The translations under genes were made by a program, and so were the position numbers. A DNA stretch of 64,000 nucleotides from Nitrospirillum sp034653275 (GTDB lineage Bacteria; Pseudomonadota; Alphaproteobacteria; Azospirillales; Azospirillaceae), in the NCBI RefSeq assembly GCF_034653275.1, contig NZ_JAYEES010000004.1, forward strand, positions 186,001 through 250,000. The letters run 5' to 3'. Below are positions 53,330 through 61,059 of this stretch, in pieces. Position 1 is the first letter of the stretch; every line of letters begins with the position of its first letter. The notes beneath the pieces were generated by a model that saw only the letters and a program-made list of their open reading frames with translations, did no database searches and was not told where the DNA came from.

Positions 53330-53746
53330 ATGACTTGGGATTCAATGGCGCTGGCTGCCGATCTGCGCCGTGACGAAGGCGTTCGCCTCAAGCCTTACAC
53401 GGACACCGTCGGCAAGCTTACTATTGGTGTTGGCCGCAACCTGAGTGATGTTGGCTTGTCGGCCTGCGAAGTCGACGCCCTGCTGGCCAACGACATCGCC
53501 CGCGTTGTCGCGGAGCTGGACCAGGCTCTGCCCTGGTGGCGCACCCTATCCGAGGCGCGGCAGCGCGCCCTGGCCAATATGGCCTTCAACATGGGCGTCC
53601 CTACCCTGCTTACTTTCCACACGACCCTGGGTCACCTTCAGGCCGGTCGCTTCGACGCCGCGGCGGAGTCGGCCTTGGCCTCTCGTTGGGCCGGCCAGGT
53701 GGGTGCTAGAGCCAGCCGCATCGCGGCGCTGCTCAAGGCCGGCTGA
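53330..53746 (+). CDS. Phage endolysin, T4-type lysozyme (GH24)
   Basis: The 138-residue protein hydrolyses the peptidoglycan backbone to release phage. The catalytic triad spacing matches T4 lysozyme exactly: Glu16, Asp25 and Thr31 (E-x8-D-x5-T) within RDEGVRLKPYTDTVGKLTIG. The fold-closing block QRALANMAFNMGVPTLLTF is also typical. No signal or anchor is present, so it needs the holin. AGGAAG precedes the ATG. Confidence 0.92.
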   Translation: MTWDSMALAADLRRDEGVRLKPYTDTVGKLTIGVGRNLSDVGLSACEVDALLANDIARVVAELDQALPWWRTLSEARQRALANMAFNMGVPTLLTFHTTLGHLQAGRFDAAAESALASRWAGQVGARASRIAALLKAG

Positions 53747-53768
53747 ATGACGTCACGGGAGCTTGCCC

Positions 53769-54188
53769 ATGGGAATTTTACAAGAGATCCTGTCACCGGC
53801 CATCGGCGTGATCGGCCCGGTCGTGACCAAGCTGCTTGACTTCATCCCGGATCCGACCGCTCGGGCGCAGGCTGAGGCCGCCGCTTACAAAGAGGCCGCT
53901 GACAGGATCCAGCAGTTGGATCTGGCCCAGCTGGACGTCAATCGTGCGGAGGCCGGAAACGGCAGCGTTTTCGTTGCCGGGTGGCGTCCTTTCATTGGCT
54001 GGGTATGTGGCGCCGCGCTGGCCTATCAGTACATCGCCATGCCGCTGTTCGTCTGGGTGGCAGGGTTGATCGCTGGCCATTCCGTGGTCCCGCCGCCTAA
54101 GCTTGATGATCAGCTGACGACTATTCTGCTTGGCATGCTGGGCCTTGGTGGCCTCCGGACCTTAGAAAAGGTCAAAGGCGTCAAATAG
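53769..54188 (+). CDS. Holin of the GTA_holin_3TM type
   Basis: The 139-residue protein has an amphipathic N-terminus (LQEILSPAIGVIGPVVTKLL), a helical linker, then hydrophobic segments (GWRPFIGWVCGAALAYQYIA; PLFVWVAGLIAGH; TTILLGMLGLGGL). The pattern and the place after the lysozyme fit the three-helix holins found with gene transfer agents and related phages. It would permeabilise the inner membrane for lysozyme. ATG 53769 follows GGGAG. Confidence 0.82.
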   Translation: MGILQEILSPAIGVIGPVVTKLLDFIPDPTARAQAEAAAYKEAADRIQQLDLAQLDVNRAEAGNGSVFVAGWRPFIGWVCGAALAYQYIAMPLFVWVAGLIAGHSVVPPPKLDDQLTTILLGMLGLGGLRTLEKVKGVK

Positions 54189-54210
54189 CGCCTACGTCAT
54201 TTCGACAATG

Positions 54211-54268
54211 CCCCCGGGTGGCCCTTTCCGAGCGATCGGAAAGGCCACCCGGGGGGTCTTTTTGCTTT
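54211..54268 (+). terminator. Strong terminator at the right end of the prophage
   Basis: A 21-bp stem with one bulged C runs from CCCCCGGGTGGCC through TTTCCGA, closed by a GCGA loop, and is followed by CTTTTTGCTTTT. It lies 22 bp after the holin stop and faces the minus-strand pncB gene. I take it as the right edge of the element. Confidence 0.9.
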
Positions 54269-54275
54269 TGGACGA

Positions 54276-55463
54276 TCAACGTTTTAGCAGGAACTCGCGC
54301 CCCATTTTCACACGGGCAACGCCGTCATAGGCGACGATATCGGCGGTGGCATAGGTTTCCCCCCAATGTTCGGGCAGGAAACTGCCGGTACCCACCACGT
54401 CGATGGGGGCGTGGGCATCGGCCATGACCCGGCACTTGGCGGGGCTGAAACCGCTTGAGGCGACGATGCGTACCTTGGTGAAACCAGCTTGGTCCAGGTT
54501 CTCACGCACCCAGTGCAGACCGGCGGCGGAGACGCCGGCGCCAATCAAATAGCGCAGCTCGGTCTCGTCCCGGTATCCCCGGATGCTGTCCGGCGCGCGC
54601 CGCTCCAGCACCGCGTAGCTTTGCGGAGGATCCAAGCCTTCGACGAAGCGTCCGCCGGGTGTGTCCAGGCGTACCGACAGCTTGCCCGCAGCGGCCAGCT
54701 CGGGGAAACGCCGGCATACCGCGAGCGTGTCGCTGACCTCACGACCGAAATAATCGACCAGCACGGTCATCGCTTCGTCGGGGAAGGTGTCATGGTAAAG
54801 CTCTGCCGCCTTGACGGTGGAGCCGGCGTAGCCGATCAGGGCGTGCGGCATGGTGCCGAAGCCGTGGGTTTGGCCGAAATAACGGGCGGTCGCGTCGGTG
54901 GCGTTGCCGATGAAGCCGATGGCGCCGACCTTGCGTTTGGCCCGTTCGGAGCCGACGCTGGCGGCGTAGGCCATCAGGTCGGCCATTTCGGTGCCGGCGC
55001 AATGGCGGGCGTCCATGGCAAGGAAGGCGGATTTGGGCAGGCCCGCACTCATTACGAAGGCGTTATGAGCCGCCACACACGCAGGGCCCAGCTTCATCAA
55101 GAACAGGGTTTCCAGCTCTACGAGCTGGGAGAAGGGTCCGGTGATCCACATCATGGGTTCACCAGCGCCCACCCACTGGCCTTCGTGGTATCGGACCTCG
55201 ATTTCCGGCGCGAAACCCCGGGCCGCTGCCACTGATTTCAGCCAGTCCAGCGCCAGCCGGGGGGCGAACACAACGGGCCGTCGCATGAAAACGGCATAGG
55301 TGACGGGAACGTCGCCGTGCCGCTCCACGATGGTGCGGGTGCGTTTGAAATAGACGTCGGTCCATCGGCCAACGGTGTCCGCTGGGGGCCAAGCCTGGGC
55401 GGTCTCCCCCGCCGACGCCTCGACAGCGCCGGGTGTTGTCACTTCCTTATTTTCCTCGGCCAT
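54276..55463 (-). CDS. pncB: Nicotinate phosphoribosyltransferase
   Basis: PncB joins nicotinate to PRPP in NAD salvage. The 395-residue protein has the family blocks RHCAGTEMADLMAYAASVG, FIGNATDATARYFGQ, the GTMPHALIGYAGSTVKAAEL region with the expected His, and TVLVDYFGREVSD. Later come SVRLDTPGGRFVEG and VASSGFSPAKC. The first 30 residues are a variable acidic extension. Its 3' end lies 8 bp from the prophage terminator, so the element stops exactly beside an intact gene. Confidence 0.88.
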   Translation of the reverse strand: MAEENKEVTTPGAVEASAGETAQAWPPADTVGRWTDVYFKRTRTIVERHGDVPVTYAVFMRRPVVFAPRLALDWLKSVAAARGFAPEIEVRYHEGQWVGAGEPMMWITGPFSQLVELETLFLMKLGPACVAAHNAFVMSAGLPKSAFLAMDARHCAGTEMADLMAYAASVGSERAKRKVGAIGFIGNATDATARYFGQTHGFGTMPHALIGYAGSTVKAAELYHDTFPDEAMTVLVDYFGREVSDTLAVCRRFPELAAAGKLSVRLDTPGGRFVEGLDPPQSYAVLERRAPDSIRGYRDETELRYLIGAGVSAAGLHWVRENLDQAGFTKVRIVASSGFSPAKCRVMADAHAPIDVVGTGSFLPEHWGETYATADIVAYDGVARVKMGREFLLKR

Positions 55464-55568
55464 GTGGCCATCCTTCCGTCGTCCTCAGGACATGCGCGGG
55501 GCATCATAGACGATGGACAGTGGGCGCGAGCAAGCCGCCTTATCGGTGGACGTGGAGCCACGCCCCTC

Positions 55569-56081
55569 TTATTGCGGCTTGTCGGGGCTGGTGGAAGGTG
55601 GTGTCTGGCCGTAGGCGCGGGCATAGGCGCCCAATGCGGTCTCATGCACATTCTGTTGAATTTCAGCGATCAAACCGCGCACACGGGCGAAGGCGGCGTT
55701 GGCGGCCGCGGCATCGAAGGGTTGCGCTTTCAATTGCTGTACCGCCTCGCGGCGGGCATCCCGCAACTGCTGCAGTTGAATCTGCGACAGGTCCTGGTGG
55801 GCCGCGATGGCGTCCTTCAGGAAGGGCAGCACCTGCTCCGGCGCGTTCTTCACGAACAGGTCATAAGGGCCCGGGCGTGTGTTGGTATTGGGGGTGGAGT
55901 CGCTACGGGCGGCGTTCGCCCGGCCGGGCGGGCGGATGCCGTCGAGGCGCTGGCCCACGACCATGCCCGCGACCAGCAGATTGATCGAGACGGAGATGGC
56001 CAGCAGGACGATCACCAGCTTGGACAGGGAGGGGCTTCCAGGGGAGGTGCCCGGGTCGGAGTGCGCACGCCCCTCGGTCAC
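55569..56081 (-). CDS. Periplasmic metal-sensor-like protein (CnrX/Spy-type)
   Basis: The 170-residue protein has one membrane helix (residues about 20-42: LSKLVIVLLAISVSINLLVA) and a periplasmic helical hairpin (FLKDAIAAHQDLSQIQLQQL; RREAVQQLKAQPFDAAAANA; NVHETALGAYA). This is the Metal_resist / CnrX-like pattern, with a few His residues as possible ligands. It overlaps the preceding gene by 4 bp. In cnr-type systems the sensor releases an anti-sigma factor when metal binds, and the gene order here fits that. Confidence 0.72.
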   Translation of the reverse strand: MTEGRAHSDPGTSPGSPSLSKLVIVLLAISVSINLLVAGMVVGQRLDGIRPPGRANAARSDSTPNTNTRPGPYDLFVKNAPEQVLPFLKDAIAAHQDLSQIQLQQLRDARREAVQQLKAQPFDAAAANAAFARVRGLIAEIQQNVHETALGAYARAYGQTPPSTSPDKPQ

Positions 56082-56596
56082 TGTCCAATCTCCGTGTCGA
56101 TTTCAGTCATGGCCTTCATATATTCGGTCGTCGCGGAGGCTCGCCCGTCGCTGGACGGCAGAGCCAGAGGGGAAACGCCATGCACCCCCAACACGATGCC
56201 GACCACGGCCGCCGCCAGCCCGGATACCAAGGCGGCGGGAATACCGCCCGCCCACACCGCGCGGCTTCCGCCGGCGAAGGCAGGGCTCCGGCCGGGCAGT
56301 CCCGCTCCGGCGAAGGGCAACCTGCGGTTCGTCACGCGCGCAGGTCGCCCAGCGGGCGCTGTGTTGGGGATGGCCAGGATGGCGCGGCGCAATTCGGCGC
56401 CGGCCCGGTCCAGGGGCATGGCGGTCAGCGCCTGTTCGGACAGGCGAGCCTGGGACAGCACCACCCGCGCCGCATCCGATTGCGCCAGCAGGGCAGCCGC
56501 CCGGGGGCGGTCCGCCGCCCGCCACAACTCCGGGTCCGGTCCGTGCAGGTCGACCAGATCCTCGAACTCCGCGATCGTCATCATCCCATCCATCAT
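56078..56596 (-). CDS. Membrane protein, probable anti-sigma factor
   Basis: The 172-residue protein has a soluble N-terminal part (TIAEFEDLVDLHGPDPELWR, then AAALLAQSDAARVVLSQA) and one membrane helix near residues 116-138 (IPAALVSGLAAAVVGIVLG). A short C-terminal tail carries acidic residues. It overlaps both the sigma factor gene and the sensor gene by 4 bp. Position and topology suit an anti-sigma factor that holds the ECF sigma at the membrane. No zinc-binding ZAS motif (HxxxCxxC) is present. Confidence 0.65.
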   Translation of the reverse strand: MMDGMMTIAEFEDLVDLHGPDPELWRAADRPRAAALLAQSDAARVVLSQARLSEQALTAMPLDRAGAELRRAILAIPNTAPAGRPARVTNRRLPFAGAGLPGRSPAFAGGSRAVWAGGIPAALVSGLAAAVVGIVLGVHGVSPLALPSSDGRASATTEYMKAMTEIDTEIGQ

Positions 56597-57417
56597 CGCG
56601 GTCCTCCCGTTCGTGAGCGTCGACCGTCCTGGGCATCGGACGGCGCCAGGGGCGCCAATGTCGCCCGCAAGGCGCGCCGCGCCCGCACCAACAGTGTTTC
56701 CAGCGCGCCGACGCTGACGTCCATGGCGGCGGCGGCCTCGGCGTTGCTCAAGCCCGCATCATAGCACAAGGAAATGGCGGCCCGTTGCCGTTCGGGCAGA
56801 TCATCCACCGCCCGCGCCACCAGCCGGCCCAGTTCCGAGCGTTCCACCAGGGCGACGGCGTCGAGGGATGGGTCCACCGGTTCAGGCACGTTCTCGAGCG
56901 CGTCGTGCGCCGGCCGGCGTTTGCGGTCCAGGCACAGGTTCACGGTGATTCGGTAGAACCAAGTGGAAAAGCGGGCCTCGGCCGGGCGAAAACGCTCGGC
57001 ATGCTGCCACAGGCGCATGAAGGCTTCCTGCGCCACGTCTTCGGCATCGGCCGCCCCGCCCAGGACGCGGCGCGCCAGCGTGACCGTCCGGTCCAAATGC
57101 CGATCCGTCAGCACCCGGAAGGCCTGCGCGTCGCCCTGGGCGACCCGGCCGACCAAGTATTCATCACTGCTGGTGGCCAGGTTCTGGCCATCGCTCCGCT
57201 GCACAGGGTCGCCTTTACCGTCGCGGGTGAAGGGCAGCCCCAAGAGGTCGCCCACCCGCGTAGTTAGACCAATCGCGGCCTTTACGCCAGAGAGGCCATA
57301 GGCGTAGCCCTCCCCGCCGGGTGAGGGCACGGCTGTGACGGTCGAACTGCGGGAAGGGGAAGAGGGGGGCATGGGCGACGGCATCCCTTGCGGATTTTGC
57401 CTGGTTAGGTTGTGCAT
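56593..57417 (-). CDS. ECF-type RNA polymerase sigma factor
   Basis: Region 2 is clear (DAEDVAQEAFMRLWQHAERF; FSTWFYRITVNLCLDRKRR), as is region 4 (LPERQRAAISLCYDAGLSNA, then AAAMDVSVGALETLLVRARR). The first 85 residues are not sigma-like and probably too long. Starts at 57381 or lower could be real, since ATG codons recur there. It is the first gene of a three-gene overlapping operon with an anti-sigma-like and a sensor-like gene and probably controls its own promoter. Confidence 0.85.
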   Translation of the reverse strand: MHNLTRQNPQGMPSPMPPSSPSRSSTVTAVPSPGGEGYAYGLSGVKAAIGLTTRVGDLLGLPFTRDGKGDPVQRSDGQNLATSSDEYLVGRVAQGDAQAFRVLTDRHLDRTVTLARRVLGGAADAEDVAQEAFMRLWQHAERFRPAEARFSTWFYRITVNLCLDRKRRPAHDALENVPEPVDPSLDAVALVERSELGRLVARAVDDLPERQRAAISLCYDAGLSNAEAAAAMDVSVGALETLLVRARRALRATLAPLAPSDAQDGRRSRTGGPR

Positions 57418-57723
57418 CTACGAGCGGCAAGCGGAAGACCAAGCGGCGATGCCACCTGAAAAGCCGCCTACGCCGGTGACATAGACTTGGTTATGGTACG
57501 TCGGGCCGTTGGGCAACCCTGCGCTATCTAGGGGTGCGACAGAACGGACAGGCGGCGGTCAATGTCATTTTATATGCCTGCTCGCGAAAGTGGTGCGCGC
57601 TATTAGTTAATCAATGTGATCAAATATGATACCTTTCCCGCGCATGAAGATTACCGCGCGAAGCGTCGCGGGCGGGTGAGGCGGAGAACGGACGGGGGCG
57701 TTGCGGGCGGACGGACTGCTGTC
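57418..57723. other. Divergent promoter region of sigma operon and 57724 gene
   Basis: The 306 bp separate two divergent genes. The stretch 57560-57630 is AT-richer (TTTTATATG, TTAGTTAATCAATGTGATC), which suits promoters. I see no clear ECF-type or sigma-70 consensus with good spacing and no strong dyad. Confidence 0.4.
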
Positions 57724-58572
57724 ATGAGCTTGGCGGAACGGGAACGGAAGACCAAGGGCGTCATCTTCGGACGCAGCCTCAACCACCGGCCGGAGCCGGT
57801 GGCGGGGGAAAGTGTTGCCTCGCCCCTGCGCCTGACCGATGTGGAATATTTCACCCTGCCGCAAAAATCGTGGCGGGATCAGTTGCGTCTGTTCCTGCAA
57901 GCCAGCGGCCTGTCCACCATCCCCATGATGACCCGCCTGCGCTGGCAGGCGCATGACATCATCGAATGGCTGCAGGCCTCCTTGCTGGGAAAGGGCCGGG
58001 CCAAGCGCGTCGCCATCACCCACCCCGTGCAATTGCTGCCCGCCATGGAATTCCTGATGGGCTTGCCGCCGGACCTGGACGTGGAACGGCGCATGATCCA
58101 GACCCTGGTGGGCCGTACGCTGATCGATTATCGCAAGCGCATCAGCCAGGAACGGGAGAAGCCGCTGCTGTTCGCGCGCGAGGCGTCAAACTATTTTTAT
58201 GCGGGCTTCAAGGACCAGCAGCTGATCTCAAAAGTTTCTGCCCCCAGCGAACAGTTCTTCATTGTTCAGCGTATCTACAATAATTATTACTACTTCCGTC
58301 TGTTCTATATTTGCTCCATCATTTCGCGAGAGCCGGCAGAGGGGGCGAACAAGTTATTCTCCAAATTCATGCGCTCCTCCTTTTTCCTGTCGACGGTGCA
58401 GGATGATGGAACGCTGGCCGCCAAGCCCTCCTACCGTTCCTTGCCACCCAAGGACCACGTGGTCTATCTGGCCAAGCGCGACAACGCTCTGCAGGCGCGG
58501 TTACGCGAGGATTCCGGCCTGCGTACGGAACTGCAGTCCGTCCTGCGCTATTTCCGTCCCCTAAGAGGCTAA
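57724..58572 (+). CDS. Unrecognised cytosolic protein
   Basis: The 282-residue product starts MSLAERERKTKGVIFGRSLN. It has a conserved-looking core with LRWQAHDIIEWLQASLLGKG, HPVQLLPAMEFLMGLPPDLD and a notably aromatic stretch FIVQRIYNNYYYFRLFYICS, coded by AT-richer DNA. It ends with RTELQSVLRYFRPL. No signal peptide or known motif is visible. A GTG start at 57616 would add a basic 36-residue tail and is less likely. The central AT-rich, aromatic patch differs from the rest of the gene. No function can be assigned. Confidence 0.6.
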   Translation: MSLAERERKTKGVIFGRSLNHRPEPVAGESVASPLRLTDVEYFTLPQKSWRDQLRLFLQASGLSTIPMMTRLRWQAHDIIEWLQASLLGKGRAKRVAITHPVQLLPAMEFLMGLPPDLDVERRMIQTLVGRTLIDYRKRISQEREKPLLFAREASNYFYAGFKDQQLISKVSAPSEQFFIVQRIYNNYYYFRLFYICSIISREPAEGANKLFSKFMRSSFFLSTVQDDGTLAAKPSYRSLPPKDHVVYLAKRDNALQARLREDSGLRTELQSVLRYFRPLRG

Positions 58573-58605
58573 GGCCATTGCCCGGGCCGGCCGGTCCCGG
58601 CCACT

Positions 58606-59448
58606 ATGCCGCGGCGTTTGGTTCAAATACCGGTGGACGGGATGGATGAGCAGGTTGCGGGCTTTAGCCTGGCGGTGCGGGATGGGGTGGCCACCCTGAC
58701 GGTGGACCGCCCGGACAAGCACAACGCGCTGTCGCTGGAGATGTGGTTGGCCCTACCCGGCGTCCTGCATGGGCTGGGGACCGCCCCCGAGGTACGGGTG
58801 GTGGTGCTGACCGGGGCCGGCGGCGCCGCGTTTTCCGCCGGGGCCGACATTGCCGAATTCGCCGAGCTGTTCGCCACGGTGGAGGGCACCGCCCGTTTCA
58901 ACGCCGCGGTGCGATCCGCCAACCTGGCGCTGGAGCGCTGCCCCAAGCCCACCATCGCCATGGTGCAAGGGTTGTGCGTGGGGGGCGGCTGTGGCCTGGC
59001 GCTTCATTGCGACCTGCGCTTCGCCGGGGCCGGCGCCCGCTTCGGCATCACCCCGGCCAAACTGGGGTTCGTCTATCCGTTCGAAGACACGCGGCGCTTG
59101 GTCGACCATGTCGGGCCCGCCCGCGCCAAGGATTTGCTGTTCAGCGGCCGGTTGATCCGGGCGGAGGAGGCGCTGGCCATCGGCCTGGTGGACCGGGTGG
59201 TGGAGGACGCCGCGCTGGCGGACGCGGTGCGCGAGTACGCGGCGACCCTCTGCGGGCTATCGCAATTCTCCATCCAGGCGGCCAAGCGCATCATCCAGGC
59301 CGTCCAGGATGGCGCCACGGCCGTCACCGATGCCGGTGCCGCCACTTTCCTGGAGGAGGCCGCGCGCAACGTGGATTTCGAAGAGGGACGCCAGGCCTTC
59401 CTGGCCAAGCGCCGCCCCACCTTCACTTGGCGGGGCTGGGGGCGCTAG
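58606..59448 (+). CDS. Crotonase-superfamily protein lacking both catalytic Glu
   Basis: The fold is clear: LTVDRPDKHNALSLEMWLAL, the oxyanion-hole AFSAGADIAEFAELF and VQGLCVGGGCGLALHCDLRF. The first catalytic Glu of enoyl-CoA hydratase (GGGCE) is Gly here. The second, in the FAxPE block, reads FGITPAKLGFVYPFE, so it is also missing. It is probably an isomerase, a decarboxylase-like member or a non-hydratase enzyme acting on an acyl-CoA. The start is ATG 58606, or 58642 (MDEQVAGF). The tail overlaps the convergent DUF1028 gene by 26 bp. Confidence 0.8.
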   Translation: MPRRLVQIPVDGMDEQVAGFSLAVRDGVATLTVDRPDKHNALSLEMWLALPGVLHGLGTAPEVRVVVLTGAGGAAFSAGADIAEFAELFATVEGTARFNAAVRSANLALERCPKPTIAMVQGLCVGGGCGLALHCDLRFAGAGARFGITPAKLGFVYPFEDTRRLVDHVGPARAKDLLFSGRLIRAEEALAIGLVDRVVEDAALADAVREYAATLCGLSQFSIQAAKRIIQAVQDGATAVTDAGAATFLEEAARNVDFEEGRQAFLAKRRPTFTWRGWGR

Positions 59449-60391
59449 CCGCGTCAGCCGGGGACGCCAGGTCGCGATAGGCGGGATCGGCTGCCTCCTG
59501 CCGGCCCCACACCGGATTGGCCGCGACCATGCGCGCCAGATAATCGCGCACGGCGGCGGTATCGCCCAGCATCAACGCCACCCGGGCGGCGCGGCGCCAC
59601 ACCCGGTCCCAGCCATGAGCCAGTTGAGCCGCTTCGGCGAGGGCCGCCCGCGCCGCGGCCTTGTCGCCCTTGCCGGCCGCCCTGTCGGCGCGGATCACCG
59701 CTTGCCAGGCATGGTGGCGCTCCACCAGGGCCCGCAGGTCGGGCAGGGGCTGGGCGCTGGCATCCACGCGGAGGTCCAAATCCTGGGGGAAGCCATCGGA
59801 CGTGCGCACCACCAAGGCGGCGGACAACTTGCCGATGCTTTGCCCGCCCGCCGCCTGGCCAGCCTCGAGCGCCGCCAGCAGCCTATCCTCCAGCCCGCCG
59901 CGCGCCGCCTTGTAGGCATCCTCCATGGCCGTCAGCACGGCGGGGCCCGCCAAGCCGTTGCCCTGCACGGCATAACCCGGCCCCTGCCTGTCCCCCGCGT
60001 AAGCGGACGCCATCGCCTCGCGTCCGGTGAAGACGGCGGTGCGTCCCTGGGCGTCGACCAAGGCCACCTGGCGCGCCTCCACGCCCTCACCATCGAAGTC
60101 ACCATCCTCCCGCAGCAGGATGGCCAGCGCATCGGCCGGGGTATGGCCGGCGGCCATCAGGGACAGGCCCTTGGGTCCCATGGCGGGATTGGTCTCGAAC
60201 TGTGTGACGACGGCGCCGACGCCGGCTTGGGCGTAGTCCACGCTGGCCCCCACCGCCAGGTTGTTGGTGGCGACGGCGACCCCACAGCGGCCGTGGTCGC
60301 AGGCGATGATGGAGAAGGTGGCCCCCGCCGGTGCCGTCGTGGCGATCAGGCCTGCCAAGGCCAGGGGGGCCGACCACCACCGCATGGGCAT
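59423..60391 (-). CDS. DUF1028 family protein, exported
   Basis: The 322-residue protein has a signal peptide (MPMRWWSAPLALAGLIATTA, cut near AGA) followed at once by the DUF1028 domain: TFSIIACDHGRCGVAVATNN, then FETNPAMGPKGLSLMAAG and GYAVQGNGLAG. The family has an Ntn-hydrolase-like fold and the exposed Thr after the signal could be the nucleophile. A C-terminal helical TPR-like part (about 230-300) follows. The ATG overlaps the preceding stop (TGATG), so it is coupled to the small gene upstream. Confidence 0.82.
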   Translation of the reverse strand: MPMRWWSAPLALAGLIATTAPAGATFSIIACDHGRCGVAVATNNLAVGASVDYAQAGVGAVVTQFETNPAMGPKGLSLMAAGHTPADALAILLREDGDFDGEGVEARQVALVDAQGRTAVFTGREAMASAYAGDRQGPGYAVQGNGLAGPAVLTAMEDAYKAARGGLEDRLLAALEAGQAAGGQSIGKLSAALVVRTSDGFPQDLDLRVDASAQPLPDLRALVERHHAWQAVIRADRAAGKGDKAAARAALAEAAQLAHGWDRVWRRAARVALMLGDTAAVRDYLARMVAANPVWGRQEAADPAYRDLASPADAASAPSPAK

Positions 60392-60690
60392 CAGCGCACC
60401 AGGAAGCAGGTGCGGCCCTGGCAGCGGACATAAACCGCCAGGTCCTTTCCGTTCTGGCAGGTGATCTTGTAGACGATGTCGGGATTGTTGCCGACGAAGC
60501 GCTGCACCGCCTCCACCTTGTTCGGCTTGCAACTGGCCTCCAGCGCCACCGATTTGGCCTCCGCCTCCGATTCCGCCGCCAGCGCGCCGCCGGCCGTCCC
60601 CGTCACCACCCCAGCCAGTAACAGGGCGGCCAGTAACGGGGCGACCATACGCCTCGCAAGGCGGGAAAGGCTGTGGAGGAAGGTCCGCAT
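60391..60690 (-). CDS. Small secreted Cys-containing protein
   Basis: The 99-residue product has a signal peptide (RRMVAPLLAALLLAGVVTG, cut near ALAAE) and a mature part with four cysteines: EASCKPNKVEAVQRFVGN, VYKITCQNGKDLAVY and VRCQGRTCFLVR. Two disulphides are likely. It is coupled to the DUF1028 gene by a TGATG overlap, suggesting a joint periplasmic role. No family is recognised. Confidence 0.7.
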   Translation of the reverse strand: MRTFLHSLSRLARRMVAPLLAALLLAGVVTGTAGGALAAESEAEAKSVALEASCKPNKVEAVQRFVGNNPDIVYKITCQNGKDLAVYVRCQGRTCFLVR

Positions 60691-60888
60691 CTGTCACTCG
60701 TCTCGGGAAGGGGCCGCCCTGGGAACGGGCGACCTACCATTGAGCGCGATGGTACCACCGGCGAGCGGCCGCCGTCACGATGGTGGCAGCCGTTGGCCGT
60801 CGCACCAACCAGGTGCCGCGCTTATACGCAAGAGGGCGACACTTTTATTTCTTAGGAGGTAAGTGCCGGGCAGATGTAATAGATTTTA

Positions 60889-60900
60889 TCACAAATGTGA
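60889..60900. promoter_or_regulatory. Palindrome upstream of the second CheZ-like gene
   Basis: TCACAAATGTGA is a perfect 12-bp palindrome similar to a compact CRP/FNR-family half-site pair. It lies 160 bp upstream of the gene start in a 369-bp gap (60691-61059) that is AT-richer than its surroundings. I see nothing else in that gap apart from an unused AGGAGGT at 60854-60860 with no gene after it. Confidence 0.35.
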
Positions 60901-61059
60901 CGAGAACTACCCACATTGCGTAAGGTAAAACTCATCTGAAATACATACGTCTACGGAGGAAGCCTATATTGACGGAAAAGTCATGCTCATGAGGAACTTA
61001 GGATTGAGCACCGTAAGCCGGGGCAGGCCGGCCGCGCGGCATATTTGCGAGAGGGCGTT

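Larger units (their letters stand above)
19926..54268. mobile_element. Siphovirus-type prophage, integrase-less and GTA-like
   Basis: The segment runs from a minus-strand gene whose promoter carries the element's TACCCT operators to the terminator behind the holin gene. It encodes a complete packaging, head, tail and lysis set in canonical order. The tail-tip order DUF2460, DUF2163, NlpC/P60, long tip protein matches RcGTA genes 12-15. No integrase, transposase, excisionase, replication or recombination gene is visible, and I could not find flanking direct repeats. The edges are therefore set by gene content. AT-richer cargo genes are inserted at several places. It may be a defective or domesticated prophage, a gene transfer agent, or a phage relying on factors elsewhere. 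Confidence 0.85.
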
